Source: Leptospira noumeaensis
Lineage (GTDB): Bacteria; Spirochaetota; Leptospiria; Leptospirales; Leptospiraceae
Length of the DNA stretch: 64,000 nucleotides
NCBI RefSeq assembly: GCF_004770765.1
Contig: NZ_RQFK01000009.1
Location: 186,001 to 250,000, forward strand
Direction of reading: 5' to 3'
Each line of letters begins with the position of its first letter. Position 1 is the first letter of the stretch. Shown one piece after another: positions 44,952-55,858 of the stretch. The position numbers and the translations under genes are program-made. Under the pieces are notes generated by a model, which saw nothing but the letters and a program-made list of their open reading frames with translations, was not told where the DNA came from and did no database searches.

Positions 44952-46262
44952 TTAAACTAACTCATTTGTATTTTTTTCTAACTCAGCATAAAGATTGAGA
45001 TACCCGAGTAAAAAGTAAAATACAATCAAAACTTCATCATCTTGAAAATAACATTGCAAAAGTCCAGAAAAGAAAAATCCAACGAGTCCATAAGTCATAA
45101 ATCGGATATTTTTAGGTATCTTTCCATTCAGTAAAGTATACAGAATGATTCCAAATAACATAAGATAAAGGATCCCTTGAGGACCACCAAAGACCGCGGT
45201 TAAATGAAAATAATCGTTATGAGCATGTCCTCTTTGTGTGACTTCATAAAAGAAACTAAGTTCTTTGTTTTCCTGTTCTCTTTGTTTCCTTGAGATTTCG
45301 ATTTCTTTTTGATAATTTCCAGAACCAATTCCAAAGATTGGATTTTTTTCAATCAAAGGAAAGGTCGAATCCCAGATAAAAGTTCTTCCCGAGTCCGTAT
45401 GTTTTTCTCCACCGAAGAGTGGATCTACAACTCGTTTGACAGCACTCGTAGTTTTATATCCTACGAAAACTAAAACTAAAATCAGAAGGATAAATATCCC
45501 AATTCGTTTTAACATTTTTTTGGAAATATCCTTATCGATAAAAACAAGAATATAGATCCCAAACAGTGTGCTTACCAATGCTCCGAGAAGGGAGGATCTT
45601 GCATTGTTGAATAAAAAAACAATGGATACTAACAAAAGTAATATGGCATTGATCGAGATTTTAGACAATGATTCTTTTTTATACCAAGAATCATACAACC
45701 GAAATACAAATCCTGGGAAAATGAAAGCAAGTAGTCCACCAAAGGTAAGGTGGGTATTCATTAGGCCGATGGGGAGGTAGATATTGATATTGCTGATTTT
45801 GCCATAATGGTGTTGGTAGGGCCAAGATGCAGAAGTTTTGTACAGATCAGAAATTAATCGTGAGAGCCTTGTCATAGAAAATATAGAGATAAATCCCGTA
45901 ATCACGATGACTAAAGCAAAAACGAAGAATGTTTTGTATAAATACTTTCTATCCTCTGGTTTAATCCCTTGCACAGAAACAAATGCAGTGACAAGAAAAA
46001 TGTCTTTCATTTCATCATGAAACGCATGTTTGATGGATTCGAATTCAAAACCGGAAGCGGAGAAATGATACAAAACGGTTACAATTTGCCAAATGTAAAA
46101 TAAAAATAGAATTTTGACCAGATTGCTGGAAAGTTTTGGTTTTTCGGGAAGGAAGAGGAAAAAAACAAAAGATAGCAGTAAGAAAAGTTGGCTAAGGGAA
46201 ACAGAGAGCGCACAGGAAATGATGGACAAGGTTAGAAACGAACGATAGATTCGGTAATACAT
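44952..46262 (-). CDS. O-antigen ligase-like membrane protein
   Basis: A 436-residue polytopic protein of the Wzy_C/WaaL family, with about ten to twelve hydrophobic spans and a large periplasmic loop. That loop contains SGRTFIWDSTFPLIEKNPIFGIGSGN and a His in RGHAHNDYFHLTAVFGGPQG, both typical of O-antigen ligases. It joins or polymerises surface polysaccharide. I start it at ATG 46262, where the first membrane helix begins. The frame runs to 46469, but the extension is charged and overlaps the divergent GT4 gene. Confidence 0.85.
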   Translation of the reverse strand: MYYRIYRSFLTLSIISCALSVSLSQLFLLLSFVFFLFLPEKPKLSSNLVKILFLFYIWQIVTVLYHFSASGFEFESIKHAFHDEMKDIFLVTAFVSVQGIKPEDRKYLYKTFFVFALVIVITGFISIFSMTRLSRLISDLYKTSASWPYQHHYGKISNINIYLPIGLMNTHLTFGGLLAFIFPGFVFRLYDSWYKKESLSKISINAILLLLVSIVFLFNNARSSLLGALVSTLFGIYILVFIDKDISKKMLKRIGIFILLILVLVFVGYKTTSAVKRVVDPLFGGEKHTDSGRTFIWDSTFPLIEKNPIFGIGSGNYQKEIEISRKQREQENKELSFFYEVTQRGHAHNDYFHLTAVFGGPQGILYLMLFGIILYTLLNGKIPKNIRFMTYGLVGFFFSGLLQCYFQDDEVLIVFYFLLGYLNLYAELEKNTNELV

Positions 46263-46311
46263 AACTTTGGATGAGACTAATGCTTTTCTCCAATTTGTAA
46301 AGAGGTAACAG

Positions 46312-47601
46312 TTGCGAGTCTTATATTTTTCCGATACTTTTTTGCCAAAAACCGACGGAGTTGCTGTTTCCATTAAGAATTTTTCTGAACTTTTGGCTCT
46401 ACGTGGGCATGAGTTTTGTATCTGTGCTCCCAAATACGGAGATGGGGATTTTGACCGGATGACGGACAATATCCAGGTGGTTCGTTTTCGATCCGGGTAT
46501 TTGCCGAGTTACCCTGATATCAAAGTGGTTTTGCCCTCTCCAGGAAAAATCAAACGTATCATCGAAGATTTCAAACCCGATCTCATCCACATTCACACAC
46601 CTGGCCTTCTTGGGCTTTATGCTGTAAATGCTGCGGAAAGATTTGGAGTTCCAACGATTGGAACCTACCACACTCTTATGGCCGAACAAGAAATGTACGT
46701 TTCCTTCTATCGTTTGTTTAAACTTGATAAACTTTTTTTTAAGGCCAATAAGTTTAAGAAAAAATTAAATATCGATGAGTTAGATAAAATTGTAAAATTT
46801 GATAACTTTAATATTCGCAAAAAAATCATTCTAAAAATTTGTAACGATATATATAACAGATGTGATGTAGTTATTTCCCCGAGCCATCTCATCAAAGAAC
46901 AACTCATCGAATATGGAATCACTCGTCCGATTACGGTTGTTTCCAATGGAATGGATTTAAAAAGATTTCAAGGAACACCAAAAACATATACTGGTGGAGA
47001 TGCTCCTAAGTTTTTACATGTGGGTCGAATTTCTTATGAAAAAAATTGTGATGTGGTCATCAATGCTTTTAAACTCATACATGAACATTACCCTAATGCA
47101 ACTCTCACAGTGATTGGTGAGGGGCCAGCCATTCCATCTTTAGAACGCCAAGCGGAACATTTAGGAATTGAGAAGTCGGTTAGTTTTAAAGGATTTATCC
47201 CCAATGCTGTGTTACACGAAGAATATCCAAAGTATGATGTATTTTTGACAGCATCAACCATGGAAACACAAGGTCTTGTAGTTTTAGAGGCCATTGCTTG
47301 TGGGTTGCCTGCTGTAGGTGTGGATGCTTTTGCTTTGCCAGAACTCATCCGTCATGGCGAAAATGGATACATCACAAAATCTTTTGATGCCAAAGGAATT
47401 GCAGAGGGTGCACTTTCTATCATTCGGAATCCAGAAGACTACCTTAAATTTTCCAAAAATTCCATTCAGATTGCCTCAGGCCATGAAATGGAAAAATGTG
47501 TCGATGCGATGGAAGAGGTGTATTCGAAAGTTGTGGAAGCAATGAAGGGCAAAGTTAAAAAATCAACTATCTTTGATTTGTTTTTTGATTTTATGCAATG
47601 A
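46312..47601 (+). CDS. GT4-family glycosyltransferase
   Basis: A 429-residue GT-B glycosyltransferase of family 4. The N-terminal domain contains [18 protein letters not shown], typical of mannosyl/glucosyl-diacylglycerol enzymes. The C-terminal domain has [10 protein letters not shown], the donor-binding [12 protein letters not shown], and the motif MSTETQGLV-like [18 protein letters not shown], with the conserved Glu pair. The start is TTG 46312, preceded by AGAGG at 6 bp. It probably makes a glycolipid or a sugar of the surface polymer. Its stop overlaps the next gene as ATGA. Confidence 0.9.
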   Translation: MRVLYFSDTFLPKTDGVAVSIKNFSELLALRGHEFCICAPKYGDGDFDRMTDNIQVVRFRSGYLPSYPDIKVVLPSPGKIKRIIEDFKPDLIHIHTPGLLGLYAVNAAERFGVPTIGTYHTLMAEQEMYVSFYRLFKLDKLFFKANKFKKKLNIDELDKIVKFDNFNIRKKIILKICNDIYNRCDVVISPSHLIKEQLIEYGITRPITVVSNGMDLKRFQGTPKTYTGGDAPKFLHVGRISYEKNCDVVINAFKLIHEHYPNATLTVIGEGPAIPSLERQAEHLGIEKSVSFKGFIPNAVLHEEYPKYDVFLTASTMETQGLVVLEAIACGLPAVGVDAFALPELIRHGENGYITKSFDAKGIAEGALSIIRNPEDYLKFSKNSIQIASGHEMEKCVDAMEEVYSKVVEAMKGKVKKSTIFDLFFDFMQ

Positions 47602-48203
47602 CAAGTTTTATATCTATTGAGTTACGTTCCCTCATTACAGGGATTGCTATATTTTTAACTTTTTATGCATACATTCCTTATATCAAAGGGATTTGGACAG
47701 GTACTATCCGGCCCCATGTATTTTCGTGGATCATTTGGGGAGCCACCACCTTTATCGTGTTCTTCGCACAAATTGCTGGAAATGGTGGAGTGGGAAGTTT
47801 ACCCATTGGTGTTTCAGGAATCATTACCATTTTAGTCGCCTATATCGCCTATAGAAAACGTGGAGATATCGAAATTACCAAATTCGATTGGTTTTTCTTT
47901 GGGTTGGCAGTTTCTAGTTTGCCGTTTTGGTTTTATTTTTCGGATCCTTTGGCGGCGGTGATTGTTTTGTCTATCGCTGACATTTTGGGTTTTATACCGA
48001 CATTCCGTAAAGGATACTTCCTTCCCAACTCCGAACCAGTGGGATTTTATCTTATCTTTTTGTTTCGTAATTTTTTGGCTATGGCCGGACTTGCTGAGTG
48101 GAACACAACAACCTTATTGTTCCCTGGATCTGCCGGAATTGCTTGTGTTGTTTTTGTGGTGATGGTGAAGATCAGAAAAATAAGACTAGGTATTCTATCT
48201 TAG
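47598..48203 (+). CDS. PQ-loop/SWEET-like small membrane protein
   Basis: A 201-residue polytopic protein of about seven helices. Two similar halves are visible: [20 protein letters not shown] and later [20 protein letters not shown]. Each has a Pro-containing helix followed by Lys/Gly and Arg/Pro, the pattern of PQ-loop proteins (SemiSWEET and relatives). It may carry a sugar or other small solute. It is coupled to the GT4 gene by an ATGA overlap and ends 1 bp before the convergent gene. Confidence 0.65.
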   Translation: MTSFISIELRSLITGIAIFLTFYAYIPYIKGIWTGTIRPHVFSWIIWGATTFIVFFAQIAGNGGVGSLPIGVSGIITILVAYIAYRKRGDIEITKFDWFFFGLAVSSLPFWFYFSDPLAAVIVLSIADILGFIPTFRKGYFLPNSEPVGFYLIFLFRNFLAMAGLAEWNTTTLLFPGSAGIACVVFVVMVKIRKIRLGILS

Positions 48204-48204
48204 T

Positions 48205-49287
48205 TCATTCCTTGTCCACAACTGGATAAAAAATAACAGATCTTAGCATTCTTCCTTCTTCGGTATCTTCATAAACCACTTCGGCTTGTTTGGTGCGAGC
48301 CGGCATATAGAGTTGGATTGCTTCTACAATTTCGTAAGCACTGAGTGTGTAATCCAGAGCTTTGATGGCAAGTTCGGCACCCAGAAACCGTTCACGAGTC
48401 ACAGTTTTAGTTTCGGTTTTTTTAGTGATGATTAACCATTTATATAGTCTTGCCGAACGATTAGTGTCCAAAAGATTCCCGATATCCAATTTCATTTGAG
48501 GCAGGATGGCTGGAGTTTGTTTGAAACTAACTTCGATTTTACGAGCATTGGGTTCTCCGAGTCTCAGCGATAATTGTTTGTCAAAGAGAACATCATCAAT
48601 GTATTCAATTCGATCACAAGTGGAATAAACTGTATTACATAGATTCCCAAAATTTTTGTGAAAGAAGAATACCTGTAGCACTTTGCCTGTTGTGGGATGG
48701 TAAAGTACTTTTGCGTTATAGTGACCCATCCTTCCAAACTTTACCACCGAACGAATTCGTTTGTACAAATTGTAACTAAGGCCAAAAAGATCTTTTACAA
48801 TGGGAACATCCATAACCCCCAAACCTCTAGTGGCTATATAAAAAGGTTCTAAACTCACATGGCCGTCACGTTTGGCAATTTCTCGTAAGTATTCAGTGAT
48901 ATCATCCATTTTCGATTCACTGAGAGAAAGTGGGTGGTCTAAATAATCAACCACCACCTTACCCCCGTTTTTACCTAGTTCTTTCCAAACTTCATCTAAA
49001 TAGTTTCCGTCTTCTGTATAAGAAATCTTTTTACAATAGAATTCTTGGCACTTGATTTGTTCTTCGTAATCAGTGTGATTAGGGGAAGGGAGGATGACCG
49101 GTTGGAATTCAGAAGAAAATTCTTCTGCTTTAGTTTCTGGAGGGTAAATCAAAAGAGAAAAAATAAGAGATAAAAAAAAGAAGAGGAATCTTTTTTGCAT
49201 CCAACCCTTAGGATTGGAATGAATAGAAATAGACCTTTTTGATCTAGAAATCTTAGGAGAATTCAAACTTTTGATTCGAAATAACAT
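48205..49287 (-). CDS. Exported protein of unknown function
   Basis: A 360-residue protein from ATG 49287, which has a strong AAGGAG site at 7 bp. A second ATG at 49200, also with a usable AAGGG, opens directly on a signal peptide (MQKRFLFFFLSLIFSLLIYP ending KAEEF), giving 331 aa. The mature region has paired Cys (CQEFYC and LCNTVYSTC) and mixed alpha/beta patterns with no recognised domain. The choice between the two starts is open. It ends 1 bp from the convergent PQ-loop gene. Confidence 0.65.
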   Translation of the reverse strand: MLFRIKSLNSPKISRSKRSISIHSNPKGWMQKRFLFFFLSLIFSLLIYPPETKAEEFSSEFQPVILPSPNHTDYEEQIKCQEFYCKKISYTEDGNYLDEVWKELGKNGGKVVVDYLDHPLSLSESKMDDITEYLREIAKRDGHVSLEPFYIATRGLGVMDVPIVKDLFGLSYNLYKRIRSVVKFGRMGHYNAKVLYHPTTGKVLQVFFFHKNFGNLCNTVYSTCDRIEYIDDVLFDKQLSLRLGEPNARKIEVSFKQTPAILPQMKLDIGNLLDTNRSARLYKWLIITKKTETKTVTRERFLGAELAIKALDYTLSAYEIVEAIQLYMPARTKQAEVVYEDTEEGRMLRSVIFYPVVDKE

Positions 49288-49325
49288 GGAATTCTCCTTA
49301 TCTGTTTAGCGAAAGATACACTAAG

Positions 49326-50380
49326 TCACCAAAGTGTGTTTACATTTTGAATGAGTCTAATTCGTCTAACAACATCAAGTGGGTCAATGAGTTCCATACA
49401 AGCATGGTCACCGCGCCAACATTTGGTGTTCCCATAAATGGAACATGGGCGACAAGGTAAGTCTACCTGTAAAACACCTGAATCTTCTTGTGCAAATGGT
49501 CCAAATCCTGAAAGCGGGTGTGTGGTTCCATAAATTCCGATTACAGGTTTTTTGAGTAGGGCTGCAATGTGGACGTTGGAACTATCCATTCCAATCATCA
49601 CATCCAAACGATCCATAATCCCGAGTTCTCCGCGGATTCCTAATTTTCCACCTTGGACAATATGTGCGCGTGTTTGGCCATTCCGAAGGATTTCTAATTC
49701 TTTTGCTTCGTCCTTTCCACCAAACAGAAACACATTGCAGTCTGGAAATTCATCGAGTAAAACTTCTACGAGTCGTTTGCATTTTTCAAAACTCCATTCT
49801 TTGAGTGCATGTCCTGCAAAAGGAGCAAATCCAAACCATTGGCCTTCTTTTTTATCAATTCCAATCGACTTAAAAAAATCTCTCGCATATATTTTTGATT
49901 CTCCATCCACGTTGAGCCAAGGGCCTTTGCGAATGGGAGCATCAAATCCGGCTTTACGAAATACGTTTAAATAACGTTCTACAGTGTGGGGGAGTTGGTT
50001 TAATTTTTTATTATAACGTCGTGTTTGTTTTAATTTTTCGCGGCGGCCTTTGATGATTTTTGAATATGGAATACCTTGGCTACGAAACAAAAAGGCAATG
50101 AACCTGGAACGAACAGAACCGTGAAGGTCAATCACATGACCGAATGGTCCTAGTTTGGCGATGTCACGATACATCCTAACAAGACCTAAAATGCCTTTGT
50201 ATTTTTTTAGATTGATCCCTAAAACATTCAAATTGGGAATGTTGTAAAAAAAAGGTGCGAAGTTTCCTCTTGTAACAACTGTCAGCTGAATATTAGAGTA
50301 TTTAGCTGCAATGGCAATGAGGGCAGGTGTCATTAAAGCCACATCCCCCATCGCTGAAAATCTAAGTACTAAGAGGTTTG

Positions 50381-50384
<4 letters not shown>
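49326..50384 (-). CDS. GT9-family glycosyltransferase (heptosyltransferase-like)
   Basis: A 352-residue GT-B enzyme of the ADP-heptose:LPS heptosyltransferase family. The N-terminal motif LRFSAMGDVALMTPAL, with the catalytic Asp, is clear. The C-terminal domain contains FAPFAGHALKEW, LFGGKDEAKE and VMIGMDSSNVHIAALLKKPV, followed by GIYGTTHPLSGFGP. It has no signal peptide. It overlaps the DUF4254 gene by 4 bp. The donor could be ADP-heptose or another sugar. Confidence 0.9.
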
Positions 50385-50992
<608 letters not shown>

Positions 50993-51095
50993 ATCGTAAT
51001 GCAATTCACGTTTTCATATGGTTTTTGGCGTTCAATCGAAATATTTCCCAGGTTTTTCGCTTTCTTTTGCCACTTTTTCCAGGTATCTACTGGAT

Positions 51096-51899
51096 ATGTG
51101 CCTAGTTGTGATCGCCTATAAGGTTCATCCGGATTATCCACTTGTCATTGTTTCCAACAGAGATGAGTTTTTTGAAAGGCCGACAGAATCCCTTCATTTA
51201 TGGGATACTAGTCCCGAAATCATTGGGGGAAAAGATTTAAAAGCCGGGGGAACTTGGCTTGGTGCCAGTTCTTTCGGTAAGGTGGCATTTCTCACCAATG
51301 TTAGGAATTTACGAAAACCTTCCCACCCCCATCCCATATCACGAGGAAGTTTGGTTTTAGATTTTTTAAAATCGGAAAAGGAAGTTTCTTCAAAGGATTA
51401 TCTTGAGAAGGTGCAACGTGATGCGAACGAGTATGAAGGATTCAATTTATTTGTTTATGATGGAAAGGAAGCAAACTATGTAGGAGGGGATCCTATACAG
51501 GTTTTGACTATAGAGCCAGGATTTCATGCTGTAAGTAATGCCAGTTGGAATACTGTTTGGCCGAAAACTGCAAAACTCAAAGCAAACGTCGAACAGGTGT
51601 TTGATTCCATTCCTATGAACGAAAATTGGCGAACCCTTGTCACATCCGAATTCTTTCGGTTACTGGCGGATGCCGATTTAGTCAAAGAGGATTCACTCCT
51701 TCCTGACACCGGAATTGGGCTTGAACGCGAAAGGTATTTATCATCGATAAGAATTCGTGTTCCTGGTTATGGAACCCGCGCTTCTACAGTTTTATTTTGT
51801 GGTAAGGATGGGGTGGAAGTATTGGAACGCACCTTCTCCGATCCGCTTTCAAATGAATTCACGGAACGGAGGGATGTTTTAGCATTTAGCGAGAGTTAG
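51096..51899 (+). CDS. NRDE/TANGO2-family protein
   Basis: A 267-residue protein of the NRDE family, named for the motif seen here as [11 protein letters not shown]. It has Cys at position 2 (MCLVVIAYK), as in the family, where an N-terminal nucleophile hydrolase-like fold is predicted. [20 protein letters not shown] and the C-terminal STVLF are further family segments. Members are linked to lipid or haem handling, but the chemistry is uncertain. ATG 51096 is preferred because it places the Cys second; the frame runs to 51018. The gene overlaps glyA convergently by 4 bp. Confidence 0.88.
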   Translation: MCLVVIAYKVHPDYPLVIVSNRDEFFERPTESLHLWDTSPEIIGGKDLKAGGTWLGASSFGKVAFLTNVRNLRKPSHPHPISRGSLVLDFLKSEKEVSSKDYLEKVQRDANEYEGFNLFVYDGKEANYVGGDPIQVLTIEPGFHAVSNASWNTVWPKTAKLKANVEQVFDSIPMNENWRTLVTSEFFRLLADADLVKEDSLLPDTGIGLERERYLSSIRIRVPGYGTRASTVLFCGKDGVEVLERTFSDPLSNEFTERRDVLAFSES

Positions 51900-53146
51900 T
51901 TTTCTAGGCGGAAATTTACCATAGGGAAAGCAGATGTGATTTCTTTCACCCCTGCTTTTACCTTAGTTTCCCAAGAAGAATCACCAAAATGATCTAGATA
52001 ATCACAGATCAAATTTCCCACGGCTTCGATTTCTTTTTCTTTTAGACCACGAGTTGTGAGAGCCGGTGTTCCTAGTCGGATTCCAGAGGCAACCGCCGGT
52101 GGATTTTTATCAAATGGAATTGCATTTTTATTCACTGTCACTCCGATATGATCTAGTCCATTCGCCGCATCATTTCCAGTGAGTCCTTTTACGGAAACAT
52201 CGAGAAGAACAATATGGTTGTCAGTCCCACCAGAAACCACACGAAAACCCCGTTTTTGGAAAACATCTGCGAGAACTTTTGCATTCTTAACAACTTGTTG
52301 GATATAGGTTTTGAAATCTGGCCTGAGAGCTTCGCCAAATGCAACAGCTTTTGCTGCGATTACGTGCATCAGTGGTCCGCCTTGGATTCCAGGGAACACT
52401 CGTGAGTTTAAAATCTTTTCATGTTCAGAAGAGGAAAGGATGAGTCCCCCTCTTGGTCCACGTAAAGTTTTGTGAGTTGTGGTTGTGACAAAATCACAAA
52501 CTCCAATCGGACTTGGGTGTTCTCCGGCAACGACAAGACCGGAAATATGTGCAATGTCTGCCATGATTTTTGCACCAATTCCATCCGCAATTTCACGGAA
52601 CTTATTAAAATCAATGGTTCTTGGGTAAGCGGATGCACCTACAACAATTAGTTTCGGTTTGTGTTCTTTGGCAAGTTTTGCCACTTCATCATAATTGATG
52701 GTTTCTGTTTTTTCATCCACACCATAAGGGATAGGTTTAAAATATTTTCCACTGATATTGACGGCACTACCGTGTGTTAGGTGACCACCATGAGCCAAAT
52801 TCATTCCAAGAAAACTATCACCGGGTTCGAGGGTTGCAAGAAATACCGCCATATTCGCCTGTGCACCGCTATGTGGTTGAACGTTTGCATATTCAGCACC
52901 GAACATTTTTTTTGCTCTTTCGATTGCGAGTTGTTCTACCTGGTCTGCATTTTCACAGCCATTGTAGTAACGTTTTCCAGGATACCCTTCTGCATATTTA
53001 TTTGTGAGAGTGGAATGGTAAGCTTCCAAAACTGGACGCGAAACAAAGTTCTCACTGGCAATCATCTCTAGGGAATGTTCTTGGCGTTCGTCTTCTTTTT
53101 TTAATGCGGCGTAAACTTCTGGATCTTGTTTTTCTAAATAACTCAT
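51896..53146 (-). CDS. glyA: Serine hydroxymethyltransferase
   Basis: A 416-residue PLP enzyme that interconverts serine and glycine with tetrahydrofolate. The PLP Lys is in [23 protein letters not shown] and [11 protein letters not shown] are signature segments near the N-terminus. The length is typical. The start overlaps the stop of the upstream lipoate ligase gene by 4 bp (glycine and lipoate both serve the glycine cleavage system). Confidence 0.97.
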   Translation of the reverse strand: MSYLEKQDPEVYAALKKEDERQEHSLEMIASENFVSRPVLEAYHSTLTNKYAEGYPGKRYYNGCENADQVEQLAIERAKKMFGAEYANVQPHSGAQANMAVFLATLEPGDSFLGMNLAHGGHLTHGSAVNISGKYFKPIPYGVDEKTETINYDEVAKLAKEHKPKLIVVGASAYPRTIDFNKFREIADGIGAKIMADIAHISGLVVAGEHPSPIGVCDFVTTTTHKTLRGPRGGLILSSSEHEKILNSRVFPGIQGGPLMHVIAAKAVAFGEALRPDFKTYIQQVVKNAKVLADVFQKRGFRVVSGGTDNHIVLLDVSVKGLTGNDAANGLDHIGVTVNKNAIPFDKNPPAVASGIRLGTPALTTRGLKEKEIEAVGNLICDYLDHFGDSSWETKVKAGVKEITSAFPMVNFRLEN

Positions 53147-54021
53147 GTGTGAATTTCTCTGTGAAGTGTGTATTCTGGATTTTGGTATTTCTTCTTGCGA
53201 ATAGATTCAGATTCTTGGAGGACGTGTTTCCGAAAAGTAGAAAAGTCGGGGCCAAAGAAGGAAATTTTTGAAAAATCTTCCAGAGAATCCGGTTCTGGTT
53301 CTCCTAAATAAGAAAAAACTTCTCGCACAAGATCATTGGCCCAATTGGTTTCAGAAAAAAAATCAGGTAAAGATGTGAGAAAATCTTTATGGCTTCTTTC
53401 TTTACGATAATCTGGTTCTTCTGGTGGATGGTGGAGCACTTCTGCCACTCGTTCGATTAACTGATCTTCTAAGATGAGTGTCCCGTGTTGGACAATACAA
53501 CCTCGTTTCCGAAACTGTGCATTGCCTGAAATCTTTTTGAAAATTCCATTTTTTTCTAAAACCAAATCGGACTTTCCCTTCGGAAAACATTGGATGTTTT
53601 GCCTTTTTAGGGACTTCGCAACAATTCCAAGAAGGATATCATAGGAATCTTTGACAGGAAAAAGTTCTTTCCTCTCATCCAAATTGACATATAGGGAATA
53701 ATTAATATTCCCTGATAAGGAATGAAAAACGGTTCCGCCACCAGAGGCTCGTCTAGCAATATAACAAAAATTAGGTATCGGTTTTTTCTGAAAACCAATG
53801 GTTCTTGCAACCGTTTCGTATTTTGTCACCACTTCTTCTTTGATGTTACGAAAGGGATTTTCGGAAAGGCCGAGAATGATAGAATCAGGATTTTTCCAAA
53901 GCCTGACTCCCGCAGTAATTCCTTCTTTAACCAGTTGGACGGCTATTGCCTCTTCAATCGCCAAATTATAGTAAGGTGATCTTGGAGGAATTTGTGGAAA
54001 AAAGAAAACTTTAGAATTCAC
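53143..54021 (-). CDS. lplA: Lipoate-protein ligase A family protein
   Basis: A 292-residue lipoate/biotin ligase-fold enzyme. The lipoyl-AMP motif is [11 protein letters not shown] and the Lys motif is [12 protein letters not shown]. Early segments [10 protein letters not shown] and [18 protein letters not shown] match LplA/LipM-type enzymes. It attaches lipoate or octanoate to E2 and GcvH subunits. It is co-transcribed with glyA downstream (4 bp overlap) and follows the rhomboid gene with a 4 bp overlap. Confidence 0.87.
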   Translation of the reverse strand: MNSKVFFFPQIPPRSPYYNLAIEEAIAVQLVKEGITAGVRLWKNPDSIILGLSENPFRNIKEEVVTKYETVARTIGFQKKPIPNFCYIARRASGGGTVFHSLSGNINYSLYVNLDERKELFPVKDSYDILLGIVAKSLKRQNIQCFPKGKSDLVLEKNGIFKKISGNAQFRKRGCIVQHGTLILEDQLIERVAEVLHHPPEEPDYRKERSHKDFLTSLPDFFSETNWANDLVREVFSYLGEPEPDSLEDFSKISFFGPDFSTFRKHVLQESESIRKKKYQNPEYTLHREIHT

Positions 54022-54842
54022 TCGTTAAAGTATTTCTGAGACGCTTCGTTTAAAAACTTTCTTTCGCTTCTTGAGAGGGAATCCATTCCATTTTTGGAAA
54101 TTTTTTCAAGAAGTTCATCCACTTTCGTTTTTGCATTTTCTCTTTTTGCCATTTCTTCTTGGTAACGCATAAATCTGCGTTTCTGTAAATACCTAGAGAG
54201 AGACCAAGTGGGAAGGTTACCCACTTTCTTTTTCCAGCCAGTGTAAACTTTCATTAAAAGTAAACCTCCAATGGCTCCCCCTAAATGAGCAAAATGTGCT
54301 ACATGTTCCCCTTGGGCGAAAAGAACCATTAACATGACGATCATCACAAAGTATTTGGCTCGCATCGGAAAAATCAAAAATACAAGAAGTTCTCGGTTGG
54401 GCCAAGTCATCGCATAGGCAACAAGTAACCCGTAGATACTGGCACTGGCTCCGACAACTAATCCTTGCGGAATGCCAAAAAAATGGGCAACCACGGTTCC
54501 TATCCCACCCAGAAAGGCAGTGAAAAGATAAAATTTTAAAAAGGCACGTTCTCCCCAAATTTCAGCGAGTTCGGAACCGAACATCCAAAGGCTCAGCATA
54601 TTAAAAAGGATATGTAGGAAACTCCCGTGGAGGAAGGCATAACTGAGAAGTTGCCAGACCCAACCATTCAAAACCAGCTCAGGAGTGAGTCCAAAATAGA
54701 GTTCCACAATCGGAGAATGGAAGGCCAGTTTCGTTGCCATCTGCAGGAGGAATAAAACTGCATTGATGATCATAAGAGTGCGTACAACGGGAACCATCGG
54801 AGGTCCAAATCGGAGTTCATATCCTGGGTAACGAGAGGCCAT
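54018..54842 (-). CDS. Rhomboid-family intramembrane serine protease
   Basis: A polytopic protein of 274 aa with about six membrane segments and a charged C-terminal tail of about 75 residues. The WQLLSYAFLHGSFLHILFNM segment, the Ser in GASASIYG (usually GASGxxxG, so one Gly is Ala) and the His in HFAHLGGAIGG are the rhomboid active-site elements. I prefer the ATG at 54842; the frame extends to an ATG at 54893, but neither start has a clear ribosome binding site. It heads the rhomboid-lplA-glyA unit. Confidence 0.85.
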   Translation of the reverse strand: MASRYPGYELRFGPPMVPVVRTLMIINAVLFLLQMATKLAFHSPIVELYFGLTPELVLNGWVWQLLSYAFLHGSFLHILFNMLSLWMFGSELAEIWGERAFLKFYLFTAFLGGIGTVVAHFFGIPQGLVVGASASIYGLLVAYAMTWPNRELLVFLIFPMRAKYFVMIVMLMVLFAQGEHVAHFAHLGGAIGGLLLMKVYTGWKKKVGNLPTWSLSRYLQKRRFMRYQEEMAKRENAKTKVDELLEKISKNGMDSLSRSERKFLNEASQKYFNE

Positions 54843-54906
54843 AAATTCAAGGTCGCAAATCTTGAGTGACAAGGAAAGTCGATTTCCTAGCATCGAGGAA
54901 GTGATT

Positions 54907-55854
54907 GTGCAACTCTACGGAGTCCGCGGCTCCATAGCGAGCCCCCTCCGCAACCAAGATTACCGCAAAAAAATTATCGATATCCTAGACCTCTATCGGC
55001 AATCGGGGGCTGGTGTGTCGGCGGATGAATTTTGGCAAGACCTCCCTTACCACCTGAAATTTGTCACAGGATCTGACACAACCTGTGTGTCGGTCACTGA
55101 TGATGAAGGGGAAGTTTATGTTTTGGATATGGGAACTGGCCTTCGGAACTTAGGGGACGAACTTGTTTCCGAATACCTTTCCAATAAGTTAAAACGGACT
55201 GTTTCCTTTTTTATCACACACACACATTGGGATCATATCCAAGGGCTTCCTTTTTTCAAACCCATCTATTTTCCTGACTTCCTACTTAATTTTTATTCTC
55301 CCTATTCCGATTTGGAATCTCGTTTGCAAAAACAACAAGAACCAGAATTTTTTCCTGTTCCTTTGGACGGAACGGGTTCTGCCAAAGACTTCAAACTTTT
55401 TTTTCCTGGTGATGTTTTGGAATTTGGTTCGGGGATGAAGGTAGAATGTTATCCTTTAAAACATCCTGGTGGATCCTTCGCGTATAAATTCACAAACCGT
55501 GCAGGCAAAATTTTTATTTTTGCAACGGATGCGGAATTTACAGGTGCTGATATGGATTTAATCCATGAATGTTATCCTTTTTTTGCAGAAGCAGATTTAC
55601 TCATCCTCGACACCCAATACACGTTAGACGAATCTTTTTCCAAATTTGATTGGGGTCATACTGCTTATACCATGTCTGTGAATTGTGCTTCGTCATGGAA
55701 GGTCAAAAATTTAGTGTTAACTCACCATGAACCAAGTTATTCAGATGAAAAAATTTACGAAATTTATAATGATGCCAAACTTCACAAAGAACACTTAGGC
55801 GAAAAAAAATTAAAAATTCATTTAGCAAGGGAAGGATTACGCTTCCACCTATAA
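54907..55854 (+). CDS. MBL-fold metal-dependent hydrolase
   Basis: A 315-residue metallo-beta-lactamase-fold phosphodiesterase-like enzyme. The N-terminal [13 protein letters not shown] is the typical opening. The metal motif is [10 protein letters not shown], and further ligands are the His in PLKHPGG, the Asp in IFATDAE and the His in [11 protein letters not shown] 54907 has GAGGAA at 6 bp and gives the usual N-terminus. An upstream TTG at 54862 with a weaker site would add 15 residues. The substrate is unknown, possibly a cyclic phosphodiester. It is followed 4 bp later by the PBP gene. Confidence 0.82.
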   Translation: MQLYGVRGSIASPLRNQDYRKKIIDILDLYRQSGAGVSADEFWQDLPYHLKFVTGSDTTCVSVTDDEGEVYVLDMGTGLRNLGDELVSEYLSNKLKRTVSFFITHTHWDHIQGLPFFKPIYFPDFLLNFYSPYSDLESRLQKQQEPEFFPVPLDGTGSAKDFKLFFPGDVLEFGSGMKVECYPLKHPGGSFAYKFTNRAGKIFIFATDAEFTGADMDLIHECYPFFAEADLLILDTQYTLDESFSKFDWGHTAYTMSVNCASSWKVKNLVLTHHEPSYSDEKIYEIYNDAKLHKEHLGEKKLKIHLAREGLRFHL

Positions 55855-55858
55855 TACC

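Noticed and set aside
44952..46469. N-terminal extension of the O-antigen ligase gene to 46469
   Set aside because: The extra 69 residues are polar, overlap the divergent GT4 gene, and precede the first membrane helix at 46262.
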